A DNA stretch of 64,000 nt from Aureliella helgolandensis (GTDB taxonomy: Bacteria; Planctomycetota; Planctomycetia; Pirellulales; Pirellulaceae): NCBI RefSeq assembly GCF_007752135.1, contig NZ_CP036298.1, forward strand, positions 7,432,501 to 7,496,500. The letters are read 5' to 3'. This document shows, in pieces, positions 33,742 to 43,799 of the stretch. The notes beneath the pieces are model-generated. The model was not told the DNA's origin, did no database searches, and worked only from the letters and a program-made list of their open reading frames with translations. Position numbers and translations under genes: made by a program. The stretch's first letter is position 1. Each line of letters starts with the position of its first letter.

Positions 33742-36465
33742 TTAGGCGAACAGGGGGTTGGCTTTATCGGGATTGTAATCCAAATCCTTAATGGCCTTCG
33801 CCACGTCGGCCGCGGTGCCCACCCCTTGCTTGGTCAGTCGATAAAGTGCCGCCAAGGCAACCGACTCGGCATCCACTTCGAAGTGGCGACGCAAGGCTTC
33901 GCGCGTCTCGCTGCGTCCCATACCGTCGGTTCCCAGCACAAAGTAATCGCCGGGGATGTAACGCTGCAACTGCTCAGGCACGGCTCGCACATGGTCACTG
34001 GCGGCCACAAACGGCCCCTCAATGCCCTTGAGCGTTTTTTCGATGTAGCTCTGCTTAGGCTTTTCCGTGGGATGCAACATGTTCCAGCGTTCGCAACTCT
34101 GGGCATCGCGACGCAACTGGGTGTAACTCGTCACGCTCCAAACATCGCTTGCGATTTGATAGCGTTCAGCCAGCAACTCTTGAGCTTTGAGCACACTGCG
34201 CAGGATGGGCCCGGTACCAAAGAGTTGGACGCGCGCCTTGGCGTCTTTCACCTCTTGGCTCTTGAGCTTGTAGATCCCTTGAATAATCCCCTCTTCGACG
34301 CCTTCAGGCAGGCCGGGCATCTCGTAATTTTCATTCTCAACCGAGATGTAGTAGATGGCGGTCTCGCCCTCTTGGTAGAGGCGACGCAGGCCATCCATGA
34401 CGATCACGGTCGTCTCATAGGCGTAGGCCGGATCGTAGGCGCGAATGGCAGGGAATGCCATCGCATTCAATTGACTGTGACCGTCCTGGTGCTGCAGCCC
34501 CTCTCCATTGAGGGTGGTGCGCCCCGATGTCCCGCCAATTAAGAAGCCCTTGGCCCGCATATCGCTGGCAGCCCATATCAGATCGCCAACGCGTTGGAAG
34601 CCGAACATCGAGTAGTAGATATAGAACGGGATCATATTTACGCCGTGGGTAGCGTACGCCGTTCCTGCAGCATTGAAGCTCGACATGGACCCCGCTTCGG
34701 TGATCCCCTCTTCCAGGATCTGACCGTCACGCGCTTCCTTGTAGTAAGACAGGATGTTGGAATCGACTGGCTCATACAATTGGCCCGCGTGAGCATAGAT
34801 CCCCACTTCGCGAAACATCCCTTCCATACCGAAGGTCCGCGACTCGTCGGGCACGATGGGCACGATGTTCTTACCGATTTCCTTGTCTTTACAGAGACGC
34901 GAAAGCAGGCGCACGAAGCCCATGGTGGTGCTAACCTCTTTGCCGCCGCTATCCTTCACGAAAGAGGAGTAGTCCTCCAGGGTAGGCACCTTCACCGTCG
35001 GTATGGCGGACGGACGGCTGGGAACAGGGCCCCCCAGTTCATCGCGACGTTCTTTGAGGTACTTCATCTCCATGCTCGAAGCGGGCGGCTTGTAGAACGG
35101 CGCGCTAGCCACCTCTGCATCGCTAATCGGTATCCCAAACCGACTGCGGAATTCCAACAGTTCTTGCTCGTTAAGCTTCTTTTGATTGTGGGCGACCATC
35201 CGGCCTTCGCCAGCTTCTCCCAGTCCGTAACCCTTGATCGTCTTAGCCAGGATGACCGTGGGCTGCCCCTTGTGCTCAACCGCTGCCTTGTAAGCTGCGA
35301 AAACCTTCTCGGGATCGTGCCCGCCCCGCTTGAGCTTCTCCAATTTTTCGTCGGAGTAGTTGGCGACCAGCTCAGCCACCTCGGGATACTTCCCAAAGAA
35401 GTGCTCGCGGATGTAGGAACCGGGCATGCCGGTGTACTTCTGGTATTGGCCATCGACCACTTCGTTCATGCGCTGAACAAGATTTCCCGACTCATCTTTT
35501 TCAAGCAGCGAATCGAAATCCCCGCCCCACACGACTTTGATCACGTTCCAACCGGAACCACGGAAGACCGCTTCCAGCTCTTGAATGATCTTGCTGTTCC
35601 CGCGAACCGGACCGTCGAGCCGCTGGAGGTTGCAATTGACGACAAACGTCAAATTGTCGAGGCGTTCACGGGCTGCTAAGTGCAGTGCACCGAGCGTCTC
35701 TGGCTCATCGCACTCACCATCCCCAAGAAAGGCCCACACCCGTTGGTTGGACGTATCCTTGATGCCGCGATCCCGCAAATACTCGTTGAACCGAGCTTGA
35801 TAGATTGCCATGAGTGGCCCCAGCCCCATGGAAACCGTGGGGAACTCCCAAAACTCTGGCATTAGCCAAGGGTGTGGGTAGCTGGACAACCCCTTCTGTT
35901 CTCGCAACTCGCGACGGAAATGCTCTAAATTCTCGACCGACAAACGGCCTTCCATGAAGGCGCGTGAGTACATGCCCGGCGAAGCATGCCCCTGGAAATA
36001 GATAATGTCGCCATCGTAACCCGACTCGCCACGGCCACGGAAAAAGTGATTGAAGGCAACTTCGTAGAGCGTCGCACTCGAAGCAAACGTGCTAATGTGC
36101 CCCCCCAAACCATCGAACTTCTTATTGGCACGCTGCACCATGGCCATCGCATTCCAGCGAATCACACTCTTGATGCGGCGCTCCAGCTCGCGGTTTCCCG
36201 GGTAGGGCGGTTGCTTGTGAACCGGTATGGTGTTGATGTAGGGCGTATTGACCTCCAGCGGAACATCAACCCCTTCACTGCGTGCTCGAGTATCAAGCGA
36301 CTTAAGCAGGAACTTGACGCGGTCCGCCCCCTTACTCTTGAGGACGTACTCCAAAGAACTCAACCACTCTGCGGTCTCCGCAGGGTCGGTGTCTGGGGTA
36401 AGCGGAATTTGGCCATGGGCCATCACAGCGGCCTCTGCATCGCTCAACGTCTTCGCATCTGCCAT
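33742..36465 (-). CDS. aceE: Pyruvate dehydrogenase E1, homodimeric type
   Basis: This is the thiamine-diphosphate enzyme that decarboxylates pyruvate and acetylates the E2 lipoyl groups. The 907-residue length fits the single-chain (AceE) type rather than the alpha/beta type. Visible hallmarks are the N-terminal PYINTIPVHKQPPYPGN segment, FQGHASPGMY near 158-167, and the ThDP motif GDGECDEP from 248 with the closing NCNLQRLDG near 277-285. The C-terminal part carries the pyrimidine-binding domain. ATG at 36465 follows GAGAG. It sits between the alcohol dehydrogenase gene and aceF. Confidence 0.97.
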   Translation of the reverse strand: MADAKTLSDAEAAVMAHGQIPLTPDTDPAETAEWLSSLEYVLKSKGADRVKFLLKSLDTRARSEGVDVPLEVNTPYINTIPVHKQPPYPGNRELERRIKSVIRWNAMAMVQRANKKFDGLGGHISTFASSATLYEVAFNHFFRGRGESGYDGDIIYFQGHASPGMYSRAFMEGRLSVENLEHFRRELREQKGLSSYPHPWLMPEFWEFPTVSMGLGPLMAIYQARFNEYLRDRGIKDTSNQRVWAFLGDGECDEPETLGALHLAARERLDNLTFVVNCNLQRLDGPVRGNSKIIQELEAVFRGSGWNVIKVVWGGDFDSLLEKDESGNLVQRMNEVVDGQYQKYTGMPGSYIREHFFGKYPEVAELVANYSDEKLEKLKRGGHDPEKVFAAYKAAVEHKGQPTVILAKTIKGYGLGEAGEGRMVAHNQKKLNEQELLEFRSRFGIPISDAEVASAPFYKPPASSMEMKYLKERRDELGGPVPSRPSAIPTVKVPTLEDYSSFVKDSGGKEVSTTMGFVRLLSRLCKDKEIGKNIVPIVPDESRTFGMEGMFREVGIYAHAGQLYEPVDSNILSYYKEARDGQILEEGITEAGSMSSFNAAGTAYATHGVNMIPFYIYYSMFGFQRVGDLIWAASDMRAKGFLIGGTSGRTTLNGEGLQHQDGHSQLNAMAFPAIRAYDPAYAYETTVIVMDGLRRLYQEGETAIYYISVENENYEMPGLPEGVEEGIIQGIYKLKSQEVKDAKARVQLFGTGPILRSVLKAQELLAERYQIASDVWSVTSYTQLRRDAQSCERWNMLHPTEKPKQSYIEKTLKGIEGPFVAASDHVRAVPEQLQRYIPGDYFVLGTDGMGRSETREALRRHFEVDAESVALAALYRLTKQGVGTAADVAKAIKDLDYNPDKANPLFA

Positions 36466-36867
36466 CTATATAAACTCTCAAGCTAAGTGAACTTATTCCA
36501 AAGATGCTCAGTCTCTATCACCTGCTGCATGCCGCTTGCACCCAACGCGATCACATCAATCGGGTTCAATGCCGCCCATGCTGCTAACCTCCGGGGCCCG
36601 GTAATTCGACCAACGCATCAGGTCGGTAATCATCTGTATCTATTTTCGCGTACTTCGCGACGGATTGGCAAGTCGTCTGGCTGCCCCTATCGAATTGGAG
36701 CCAATCAGATTCTGAACTATCCAGCCAGACTCTCCAAGGGACGATTGCAGTCGAGCTGCCTTCCAAACCTAAAAAACCACCTATTCCATGCAGACTAGCA
36801 TGCGACAGTGCACATACGTACACGACTGCAATCTCAATTTCCAGCCTTCCGCCGAGCGAATGCCAGC
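36466..36867. other. 402-bp region upstream of aceE
   Basis: This gap lies between the alcohol dehydrogenase gene and aceE on the same strand and probably holds an aceE promoter. A short CGCG-TACTT-CGCG hairpin lies near 36648-36660. No gene or known riboswitch was recognised. Confidence 0.4.
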
Positions 36868-37905
36868 CTACCCCTGCGGTTGCAAGACAACTTTCATAGC
36901 CCCCGGCTCCCCAGCATAGAGCCTCGCGAACCACGCGGGCCCGTCCTCCAAGGTAGCAGTGGCAGTAATCAGCGGTTGAACCTTAATATCCCCGCGCCTC
37001 AGATACTCGATGCACTCCGGATACTCGCCATTCGAGGCACAACTCCCATAGATGGTCAACTCCCGCGTCACTACGGCTTGGAGCGGAAGTTCCACATTGG
37101 GAGCGAGATTCCCAACTAGAGTGATCGAGCCGCCTTTGCGCGTACTCTCGATGGCCGTTTTCACCGTCGGCGTTGCGCCCACCACTTCGAATGCAACGTC
37201 AGCCCCCTGCCCTCCAGTCAACTTCTTGACCTCGGCAACGACATCACAACTCTTGGGATTCAGCGTAAAATCGGCTCCTAGCGACTTGGCGATTTCCAGC
37301 TTACTGTCCTCCAAATCGACGGCGATTACTCGCGCGCACCCGGCCAAACGCACTGCTTGCACGACCAGCAAACCGATCATTCCACTGCCGACAACTACGG
37401 CGGTGTCCCCCAATTTGATCGCCGAACGGTTGGCGGCATGCACAGCAATGGAGACGGCTTCGATTAAAGCCGCATGTTCAAAGGGAAGATCCTTGGGCAG
37501 GGCATAACAAATATTTTGCGGAACCACGACGTACTCGGCAAAAGCTCCATGCCGACGAAATTCATCGCAAGAGACCCCGAGTACTTGGCGATTCTCGCAG
37601 AGATTGATCGAGCCCTTGCGGCAAGCGCCGCAGGTCCCGCAGGACACGGTCGAATCGAACGTCAGGTGATCTCCAACTTGAAAACCGGTTACCTGAGAGC
37701 CCACTTTCTCAACCACACCGGCCGCTTCGTGCCCCATAACCAGGGGCGGCACGCGCCGACCGGTCGAGCCATCCCAGCCATGGATATCGCTTCCACAGAT
37801 ACCGCACGCCCTCACCTTGATCAGCAACTCATTGTGCCCGATTTCAGGCTGAGGCATATCAACGATCTCGAGCTTTTTATACTCACTCAGCAGCATGGCC
37901 TTCAT
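36868..37905 (-). CDS. Zinc-dependent medium-chain alcohol dehydrogenase
   Basis: The 345-residue product belongs to the zinc-containing MDR family, close to sorbitol/threonine dehydrogenases. Catalytic-zinc residues are Cys37 in ACGICGSDIHG, then His59 and Glu60 in GHEAAG. The structural-zinc cluster is CGTCGACRKGSINLC near 90-105. The NAD-binding domain carries VVGSGMIGLLVVQ and acidic IAVDLEDSKLEIA, which favours NAD. The substrate is a polyol or hydroxy acid that cannot be specified. ATG at 37905 has GAGGTG just before it and lies 12 bases after the lpd stop, so it is almost certainly translated with lpd. Its place inside a pyruvate dehydrogenase cluster is unusual. Confidence 0.9.
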   Translation of the reverse strand: MKAMLLSEYKKLEIVDMPQPEIGHNELLIKVRACGICGSDIHGWDGSTGRRVPPLVMGHEAAGVVEKVGSQVTGFQVGDHLTFDSTVSCGTCGACRKGSINLCENRQVLGVSCDEFRRHGAFAEYVVVPQNICYALPKDLPFEHAALIEAVSIAVHAANRSAIKLGDTAVVVGSGMIGLLVVQAVRLAGCARVIAVDLEDSKLEIAKSLGADFTLNPKSCDVVAEVKKLTGGQGADVAFEVVGATPTVKTAIESTRKGGSITLVGNLAPNVELPLQAVVTRELTIYGSCASNGEYPECIEYLRRGDIKVQPLITATATLEDGPAWFARLYAGEPGAMKVVLQPQG

Positions 37906-37917
37906 CGCACACCTCAC

Positions 37918-39342
37918 CTATTTGCGTTTGGGTTTATAAATCTCGGTCGCCGTCCCCAAGTGGACCTCAGCTGCATTCATTAACGTTTCGCTCAACGTCG
38001 GGTGAGGATGAATCGACTCGGTGAGATCGCGCACTTCGCACCCCATCTCAATCGCCAAGACAGCCTCCGCAATCAACTCGCCCGCGCCAGCCCCCACGAT
38101 ACCGCACCCTAGAACGCGATGGGTTTCAGGGTCGACCAGCCACTTGGTAAACCCTTCGGTGCGCCCCAGCGCCTGCGCCCGCCCGCTGGCGGCCCAAGGG
38201 TAAACCTCGACATCAACCTTGCGACCGCTCTTCTTGGCATCCTCTTCCGTCATGCCTGCCCAAGCAATCTCCGGATCGGTGAAGACCACGGCTGGAATAG
38301 CCGCTTTATCAAACGTCACCGGTTCTCCGAGCAAGACCTCCACAGCGACCTTGGCTTCATGCGAGGCCTTATGGGCCAGCATGGGCTCTCCCGCCACATC
38401 ACCGATCGCAAAAATATGCGGATCGGCAGTACGCTGCTGTGCGTCGCAAACGGCGAAACCACGCTGATCCAACTCCACCTTCGTATTCTCAAGCCCCAGC
38501 CCACGACTCACCGGCCGGCGGCCGACACTCACCAACACGCGATCGAATCTCTCGTGCCCGTACTTGCCGGGGCCCTCGAAGGTGACTTCGATCTGATTGT
38601 CAACTTCGGCCATCGAGCCGACTTTGGTGTTCAGGAAAATCCGCTGTTCGAAAAGCTTCTCCAAACGTTTCTGCAGGGGTTTAACCAGATCCCGATCGGC
38701 TCCCATGAGCAAACCATCGAGCAATTCCACCACGCTGACTTTGGTGCCCAATCCCGCATAGACCGACCCCATCTCGAGACCGATGTAGCCGCCGCCCACC
38801 ACCAACAACGTTTCGGGAATATCCGCCAACTGCAACGCGCCGGTCGAATCCATCACCCGATCGCTACCAATCTGAAATCCCGGTGGCATGGCTGGCACAC
38901 TGCCGGTAGCCAGGATGCAATGCTTGAACGTCAACTGCCGCTCGGCCGGTATCGATTCATGCTCTCCTTCTAGACGCAGAGTGGTGCTATCCTCAAACAC
39001 CCCCTTGGCGGTAATCACCGTGACGTTGCGGCGTTTGGCCAACTGCCCCAGGCCACCGGTTAAAGTGGAGATCACCTTCTCCTTGCGCGCCCGCACTTGA
39101 TCGACATCGATCTGAGGAGCTTGGTACTTAACGCCCCAATCCTCGCGCAGCTCATTAACTTCCGAGATCACCCGGGCAACGTGCAACAACGCTTTGGAGG
39201 GAATACAGCCGCGCAACAGGCAGGTACCGCCGAGCCGTTTATCGGATTCGACAATAGTGACCTGCAAGCCTTCGTCAGCGGCTAAAAATGCGGCAGCGTA
39301 ACCACCAGGACCACCACCGAGGACAACTAAATCGCTGTGCAT
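37918..39342 (-). CDS. lpdA: Dihydrolipoyl dehydrogenase (E3)
   Basis: E3 reoxidises the lipoyl arms of 2-oxoacid dehydrogenase complexes and passes electrons to NAD. The 474-residue flavoprotein begins with [14 protein letters not shown] (FAD-binding), has the redox disulfide [13 protein letters not shown] with Cys41 and Cys46, an NAD motif [12 protein letters not shown] near 180, and the C-terminal IHPHPTLSE catalytic motif. I chose ATG at 39342, where the family's N-terminus starts; the frame is open 31 codons further upstream. The gene leads the transcript lpd, alcohol dehydrogenase, aceE, aceF. Confidence 0.96.
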   Translation of the reverse strand: MHSDLVVLGGGPGGYAAAFLAADEGLQVTIVESDKRLGGTCLLRGCIPSKALLHVARVISEVNELREDWGVKYQAPQIDVDQVRARKEKVISTLTGGLGQLAKRRNVTVITAKGVFEDSTTLRLEGEHESIPAERQLTFKHCILATGSVPAMPPGFQIGSDRVMDSTGALQLADIPETLLVVGGGYIGLEMGSVYAGLGTKVSVVELLDGLLMGADRDLVKPLQKRLEKLFEQRIFLNTKVGSMAEVDNQIEVTFEGPGKYGHERFDRVLVSVGRRPVSRGLGLENTKVELDQRGFAVCDAQQRTADPHIFAIGDVAGEPMLAHKASHEAKVAVEVLLGEPVTFDKAAIPAVVFTDPEIAWAGMTEEDAKKSGRKVDVEVYPWAASGRAQALGRTEGFTKWLVDPETHRVLGCGIVGAGAGELIAEAVLAIEMGCEVRDLTESIHPHPTLSETLMNAAEVHLGTATEIYKPKRK

Positions 39343-39626
39343 AGAGAGAACCCAGATAGGCCGCAACTGACGCAGCGTCATCCACGGCAAATATTCGAAT
39401 AAAGGGGGCGCAAGCAATGGAAGGTAGACGCGCACAAGGCGTGTCTACCAGCAGCGATGGCTTTAACCGAGGACGCTCCCTCGATTCGGCCATCAACCAG
39501 CATCCATGGCACGGACCGGCACATTCGCAATGCGCCAACACCCAGCCCACCCACCTGATCGCCGCACCAGCGCTGCGCTGTGTACGGCTACCAACAAGAA
39601 TAACTGGAGCTTATCGCTGCGGGTGG

Positions 39627-40235
39627 TTAGCGCGACAAGAATTCGACCACGATGTTACCATCTACTGGCAGGCTGATATCGGTAGCCGTAGGCGCACTCA
39701 GGATTGTTGCCTTGAGCCCCTCGGAATCGAACGACAACCAATCGAGCGGTTGTGGGGAATTGTTAGCGATGACACCGCGGTAGAGATTCTTCAAATTCTC
39801 ACGACCACGCAACTCAATTTCATCCCCAGCACGCAGAATGTAGCCAGGCTTGTTGACTTTGACGCCATTGACTCGGAAGTGACCATGGACGATTCCCTGA
39901 CGGGCTTGTGGCCGCGTCTTCGTAAATCCAGCCCGACGCACCACATTATCTAGTCGACGCTCGCACATCAGCAACAGATTCTGAGCCGTATTCCCCTTGG
40001 CGCTGGTAGCGGCCGCGAAGTAACGGCGGAGCTGTCGCTCCCCTAGGCCATAGTAGTGCTTGATCTTCTGCTTCTCGGTCAAGGCGGTACCGTAGTTACT
40101 AGTACGGCGACCACGAGGGTGCATACCAGGCGGGCTGTCGCGACGCTGAGAGGCGCGCGTGGCACCCGCGCTCTCGTAAACCATGGTGCTCAAACGACGA
40201 TTGATGCGAGCTTTAGGACCTGTGTATCTGGCCAT
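39627..40235 (-). CDS. rpsD: 30S ribosomal protein S4
   Basis: S4 binds 16S rRNA early in small-subunit assembly. The 202-residue product has the S4 N-terminus (MARYTGPKARINRRL), the segment EKQKIKHYYGLGERQLRRYF and the S4 RNA-binding domain (RRLDNVVRRAGFTKTRPQARQ). It lacks the N-terminal zinc-binding cysteines, so it is the C-minus type. It is not in a ribosomal-protein operon here; it stands alone, divergent from typA. In many bacteria rpsD follows rpsK or rpoA, so its isolation is worth noting. Confidence 0.97.
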   Translation of the reverse strand: MARYTGPKARINRRLSTMVYESAGATRASQRRDSPPGMHPRGRRTSNYGTALTEKQKIKHYYGLGERQLRRYFAAATSAKGNTAQNLLLMCERRLDNVVRRAGFTKTRPQARQGIVHGHFRVNGVKVNKPGYILRAGDEIELRGRENLKNLYRGVIANNSPQPLDWLSFDSEGLKATILSAPTATDISLPVDGNIVVEFLSR

Positions 40236-40693
40236 AGCCGAGAATTCTCCAACAAAAAATCGAATCTACTAACAGTTTCCCTTTCGTCGCCATGCGACGG
40301 GCTCAATCCCTAAATCCAAAGCTGTCCGTCCCCTGTGGGGGGCCCGGCAAGCAACATCCGCTCGACAAGAGCGGGTGGGTTGAGCCAATTTCTTGGGGTG
40401 TGCGAGGAGGAAGAGTATCCCGCAAAAGGGATTTCTCAACAAGGGCTAAAGACAGCGGACGCCACCTCCCCACTAACGGCATCTACGGGCAACAGCCCCA
40501 CCGCTGCAGGAGTCCGAGCCATTCTGAGCAGCGAAACCCGGTCCGCGCCCCCTCGCCATAATGCGTTCGCAGTTTCACAATAGAGTGCAAGGCAAGCCCT
40601 GGCGATACGAGTAATTCAAAGTAAACCGCACCATTCTGGTGCATCGCCGACTCTTCATTGCCGAATCAGCAGAACCAATCGAGCACCCAATCA
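40236..40693. other. 458-bp divergent promoter region between rpsD and typA
   Basis: The region must carry the promoters of both flanking translation-related genes. I see no gene, no recognisable S4 autoregulatory structure and no repeat beyond scattered GC-rich runs. Confidence 0.4.
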
Positions 40694-42514
40694 ATGCGAC
40701 GTAGCGACCTGAGAAATATCGTCATCATAGCCCACGTTGACCACGGAAAAACGTCGCTCGTTGACTGCTTATTGAAACAAAGTGGACAATTCCGTGATTC
40801 GCAGCTGCAGGGCACTCAGATTCTCGACTCGAACGACATCGAGCGTGAGCGCGGCATCACGATCCTCAGCAAAAACATCGCCCTCCCCTACAAGGGGATT
40901 AAAATCAACATTATGGATACCCCCGGTCACGCTGACTTTGGGGGTGAAGTCGAGCGTGTCGTGCGAATGGCCGATGGTGCACTCGTGCTGATGGATGCCG
41001 CCGAAGGCCCCATGCCACAAACCCGCTTTGTACTCTCCAAAGCCCTGGAAGCGGGGGTCAAGCCGATTATTGTCATCAATAAGATCGACCGCCCCGACGC
41101 CCGTTCCTTGGAAGTCGTCGACGAAGCCCTCGAACTGCTGGTTGACCTCGGAGGCGAAGAGTACCTCGACCACTTCAACCACATCTTCACTTCAGCCAAA
41201 GAGGGCTACGCAACCCTCGATCCGGCCGTCCGCGGCGATTCCATGCAACCGCTGCTCGACATGGTACTCGAACAAATCCCAGGTCCCGAAGTCGAGCCGG
41301 ACGAACCGCTGCAATTGCTGGTCACCAATCTCGACTGGTCGGAGTACGTGGGGCGGATCGGCATTGGCCGCGTGCAAGCGGGGGTCCTGAAAAGCGGCCA
41401 ATCGGTTGAACTCTCTAAGAAGAACAACCAAATTGCCCCAGCCCAAATCGGCTCGATCTCGATCTTCGATAACCTGGGACGAACCGAAGTCGACGAGGCA
41501 AGTGCGGGTGAGATCGCTGCGATCGTCGGCATCGAAGATGTCGAAATTGGTGACACGATTTGCGCCAAAGGCCACATGCGAGCCCTGCCTCGGCTCGAAG
41601 TGGACGATCCAACTCTAGAAATGGTCTTCAGCGTCAATAGCTCCCCCTTTGCTGGGCGCGAGGGCAAGTATGTGACGACCCGGCAGCTACGAAGCCGCCT
41701 CGAAAAAGAGCTAGAGCGCAACGTGGCTCTAAGAATGGAGCCGGTCGAAGGGGCGGAAGCTTACGCTGTTCGCGGACGCGGCGTATTGCACTTGGCCGTG
41801 CTAATCGAGAACATGCGACGCGAAGGCTTTGAGCTGTCGGTCGGCAAGCCACGAGTAGTACAGCGTCAGGTGGACGGCAAGTGGCACGAACCCTTCGAAA
41901 CGCTGAACGTCGAAGTGCCTGAGGAAAAAGTAGGCCCCGTCATGGAGCTGGTGGGCTATCGCCGAGGCACCCTCGACGAAATGACCCCGCGCGGCTCTTA
42001 CTGCCTCATGCGGTTTGACATCCCAGCCCGCGGGTTGATCGGTCTCCGAACACGCCTGCTCAATGCCACCCAAGGCACCGCCATCATCCACCACCGTTTC
42101 AACGGCTACAAACTGGCCGAAGGTGACGTCCCCACGCGATCCAACGGCGTGCTGGTCTCCATGGTGGCTGGCAAAGCGATCCCCTTTGCCCTCTTCGGCC
42201 TCCAAGATCGCAGTGAACTGTTTGTTGCCCCCAGTGACGAGATCTACGAAGGCATGATCGTGGGCGAAAACGTCCGCGACAGTGACATGGTCGTGAACCC
42301 CTGCCGCGAAAAGAAGCTAACCAACATTCGTGCGGCGGGCTCCGACGACAATGTGATCCTCAAACCCCCACGCGCGCTGTTCCTAGAAGCCGCCTTGGAG
42401 TACATCGAGGAAGACGAACTGGTCGAGATCACGCCCAAAACCATTCGCTTGCGAAAGATCAGCTTGCGAGAGGCCGACCGCCGCCGGCAGGCACGTGGTG
42501 GCGCCCCACGCTAG
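40694..42514 (+). CDS. typA: Ribosome-associated GTPase TypA/BipA
   Basis: TypA/BipA is a translational GTPase of the EF-G group that acts on the ribosome under stress and in 50S assembly. The 606-residue product starts with the typical MRRSDLRNIVIIAHVDHGKT (P-loop). It shows the RGITI switch segment (ERERGITILSKNIAL), DTPGHADFGGE (G3), and NKIDRPDAR (G4). The family-specific C-terminal domain includes RSNGVLVSMVAGKAIPFAL. I chose ATG at 40694 because homologues begin there; an in-frame TTG at 40658 would add a Gln/Ser-rich stretch. Confidence 0.97.
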   Translation: MRRSDLRNIVIIAHVDHGKTSLVDCLLKQSGQFRDSQLQGTQILDSNDIERERGITILSKNIALPYKGIKINIMDTPGHADFGGEVERVVRMADGALVLMDAAEGPMPQTRFVLSKALEAGVKPIIVINKIDRPDARSLEVVDEALELLVDLGGEEYLDHFNHIFTSAKEGYATLDPAVRGDSMQPLLDMVLEQIPGPEVEPDEPLQLLVTNLDWSEYVGRIGIGRVQAGVLKSGQSVELSKKNNQIAPAQIGSISIFDNLGRTEVDEASAGEIAAIVGIEDVEIGDTICAKGHMRALPRLEVDDPTLEMVFSVNSSPFAGREGKYVTTRQLRSRLEKELERNVALRMEPVEGAEAYAVRGRGVLHLAVLIENMRREGFELSVGKPRVVQRQVDGKWHEPFETLNVEVPEEKVGPVMELVGYRRGTLDEMTPRGSYCLMRFDIPARGLIGLRTRLLNATQGTAIIHHRFNGYKLAEGDVPTRSNGVLVSMVAGKAIPFALFGLQDRSELFVAPSDEIYEGMIVGENVRDSDMVVNPCREKKLTNIRAAGSDDNVILKPPRALFLEAALEYIEEDELVEITPKTIRLRKISLREADRRRQARGGAPR

Positions 42515-42628
42515 CCGGTTGCCCGACACCTTTGGCGATGACGGGGTGAGCTGAGTAGAGTGGTACGGGAGGCGGTTTGTGCGATAATGGCACACTCGCC
42601 TCCCCCCATCGAATCGGAGCTCCCCGCC

Positions 42629-43492
42629 ATGACCGTCTCGCGTCGTTCGTTCAGCGTCTCTCTCGGAACCGCTGGTTTGGCTGCCACCATGCTGCCTGCT
42701 TTTGCGCAGGACGCAGTGCGCAGCTCACTCCGCGTGATCGCCTACAACATCTATGCCTGCAAAGGCTGGCCGAAAGATCGCACTCTGGCGAAAAAGGCGG
42801 TTCACAAGCAGCAAATGGCGGATCGCGCAGCTCTGGAACTCTCGCTCTACGATCCGGACATCATCAATTTCTCGGAATCTCCAAGCGAAGAAATCACGCT
42901 ACAGATCGCCGAAAAACTGGGAATGAATCACGTCCGCTTTCCTAGCGGCGGCAACTGGCCAGGAACGCTGCTCAGCCGGTTTGAAATTATCGAGAACGAG
43001 AATACTCCACTCGGCTACCAACGCCCGTCGAAGCTGTTCACTCGGCATTGGGGACGCGCTACCATCAAGCAGCCCAATGGAAGACTGCTGATCGTACACT
43101 CCGCCCATCTGTATCCCGGTGCCGATCCAACGATTCGCTTGCAGGAGATTCAAGCCATGCTGGCGTCGATGAAGAAGGACGTAGAAGCAGGGCATTCCAT
43201 GCTGCTGATCGGGGACTTGAACCACGGTCCAGATTCTGAGGAATACAAACTTTGGATCGATGCCGGGTGGATGGACACATTTGCCGAAGTTGGCTCGGGC
43301 GAGGGATGGACCATCAAAGCCGACTCACCCGATCGCCGGATCGACTATGTCATGGCAATCGGACCAATCGCCAATCACATTACCGAATCGCGTCCCTTGT
43401 TCGAAGGTGCATTTCGACTGAACCCCAGCGACGAACATTCCTTTGCACTCAGCGACCACTTGCCGCAAATGGCCCTGTTTGGAAAGCACTAA
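42629..43492 (+). CDS. Tat-exported endonuclease/exonuclease/phosphatase family protein
   Basis: The 287-residue product has a twin-arginine signal, SRRSFSVSLGTAGLAA, with an AFAQDA cleavage region, followed by a DNase-I-like EEP domain. The active-site pattern is visible as VIAYNIYACKG, PDIINFSESPSEE (metal-binding Glu), LIVHSAHLYPGAD (His), LLIGDLNHGPDS (Asp-Leu-Asn) and a final SFALSDHLPQMA (Asp-His). Substrates of the family range from DNA to phosphoinositides and sphingomyelin; this one acts outside the cytoplasm. ATG at 42629 has GGAG shortly upstream; the open frame begins at 42560. It lies 115 bases after typA. Confidence 0.85.
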   Translation: MTVSRRSFSVSLGTAGLAATMLPAFAQDAVRSSLRVIAYNIYACKGWPKDRTLAKKAVHKQQMADRAALELSLYDPDIINFSESPSEEITLQIAEKLGMNHVRFPSGGNWPGTLLSRFEIIENENTPLGYQRPSKLFTRHWGRATIKQPNGRLLIVHSAHLYPGADPTIRLQEIQAMLASMKKDVEAGHSMLLIGDLNHGPDSEEYKLWIDAGWMDTFAEVGSGEGWTIKADSPDRRIDYVMAIGPIANHITESRPLFEGAFRLNPSDEHSFALSDHLPQMALFGKH

Positions 43493-43593
43493 ACCGAGCA
43501 CCGGCAAGACTGCCGATTGAAGAGTGTGTGCAATCTCTCCGCGCAGGTAGCCCGCCCGATCGCTCATTGGCGGCAACCCGCCGCCCTGTTCAC

Positions 43594-43683
43594 CGGGCTG
43601 TTAATCTAAGAGCAAGTTGAATTTCAACGCGGAGGTAACGCCCTGAAATTCCCCTGCAGTAGTAACCACCTTCCCTTGCTCAT
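43594..43683 (+). repeat. Truncated copy of the 116-bp MITE-like repeat
   Basis: It begins with CGGGCTGTTAATCTAAGAGC and runs through GCGGAGGTAACG to CCCTTGCTCAT, following the same order of blocks as the full copies. It directly abuts the full copy at 43684 in the opposite orientation. It appears more decayed than the other two. Confidence 0.65.
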
Positions 43684-43799
43684 CGGGCTGTTGAAATAGT
43701 AACCCGCCGCGTGAGCAAGGAAAGATAACCTCCGCGACAAGTCAATTAAGGATGCTACCTCCGCATTAAAATTCAAATTGCGATTAAATCAACAGCCCG
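43684..43799 (-). repeat. 116-bp MITE-like element, copy 1
   Basis: Read on the minus strand it starts CGGGCTGTTGA and ends TCAACAGCCCG, giving 11-bp terminal inverted repeats. It aligns without gaps to 63661-63776 with 97 of 116 positions identical by hand count. It has no open frame and lies in an intergenic region between convergent genes. Confidence 0.85.

Noticed and set aside
34594-35679. 361-codon plus-strand frame opposite aceE
   Set aside because: It is fully inside the well-supported aceE gene and has no recognisable domain.
42515-42545. Copy of the GGTGTCCGACACC element after typA
   Set aside because: Only CCGACACCTTT matches; no palindrome or second arm is present, so it is probably chance.
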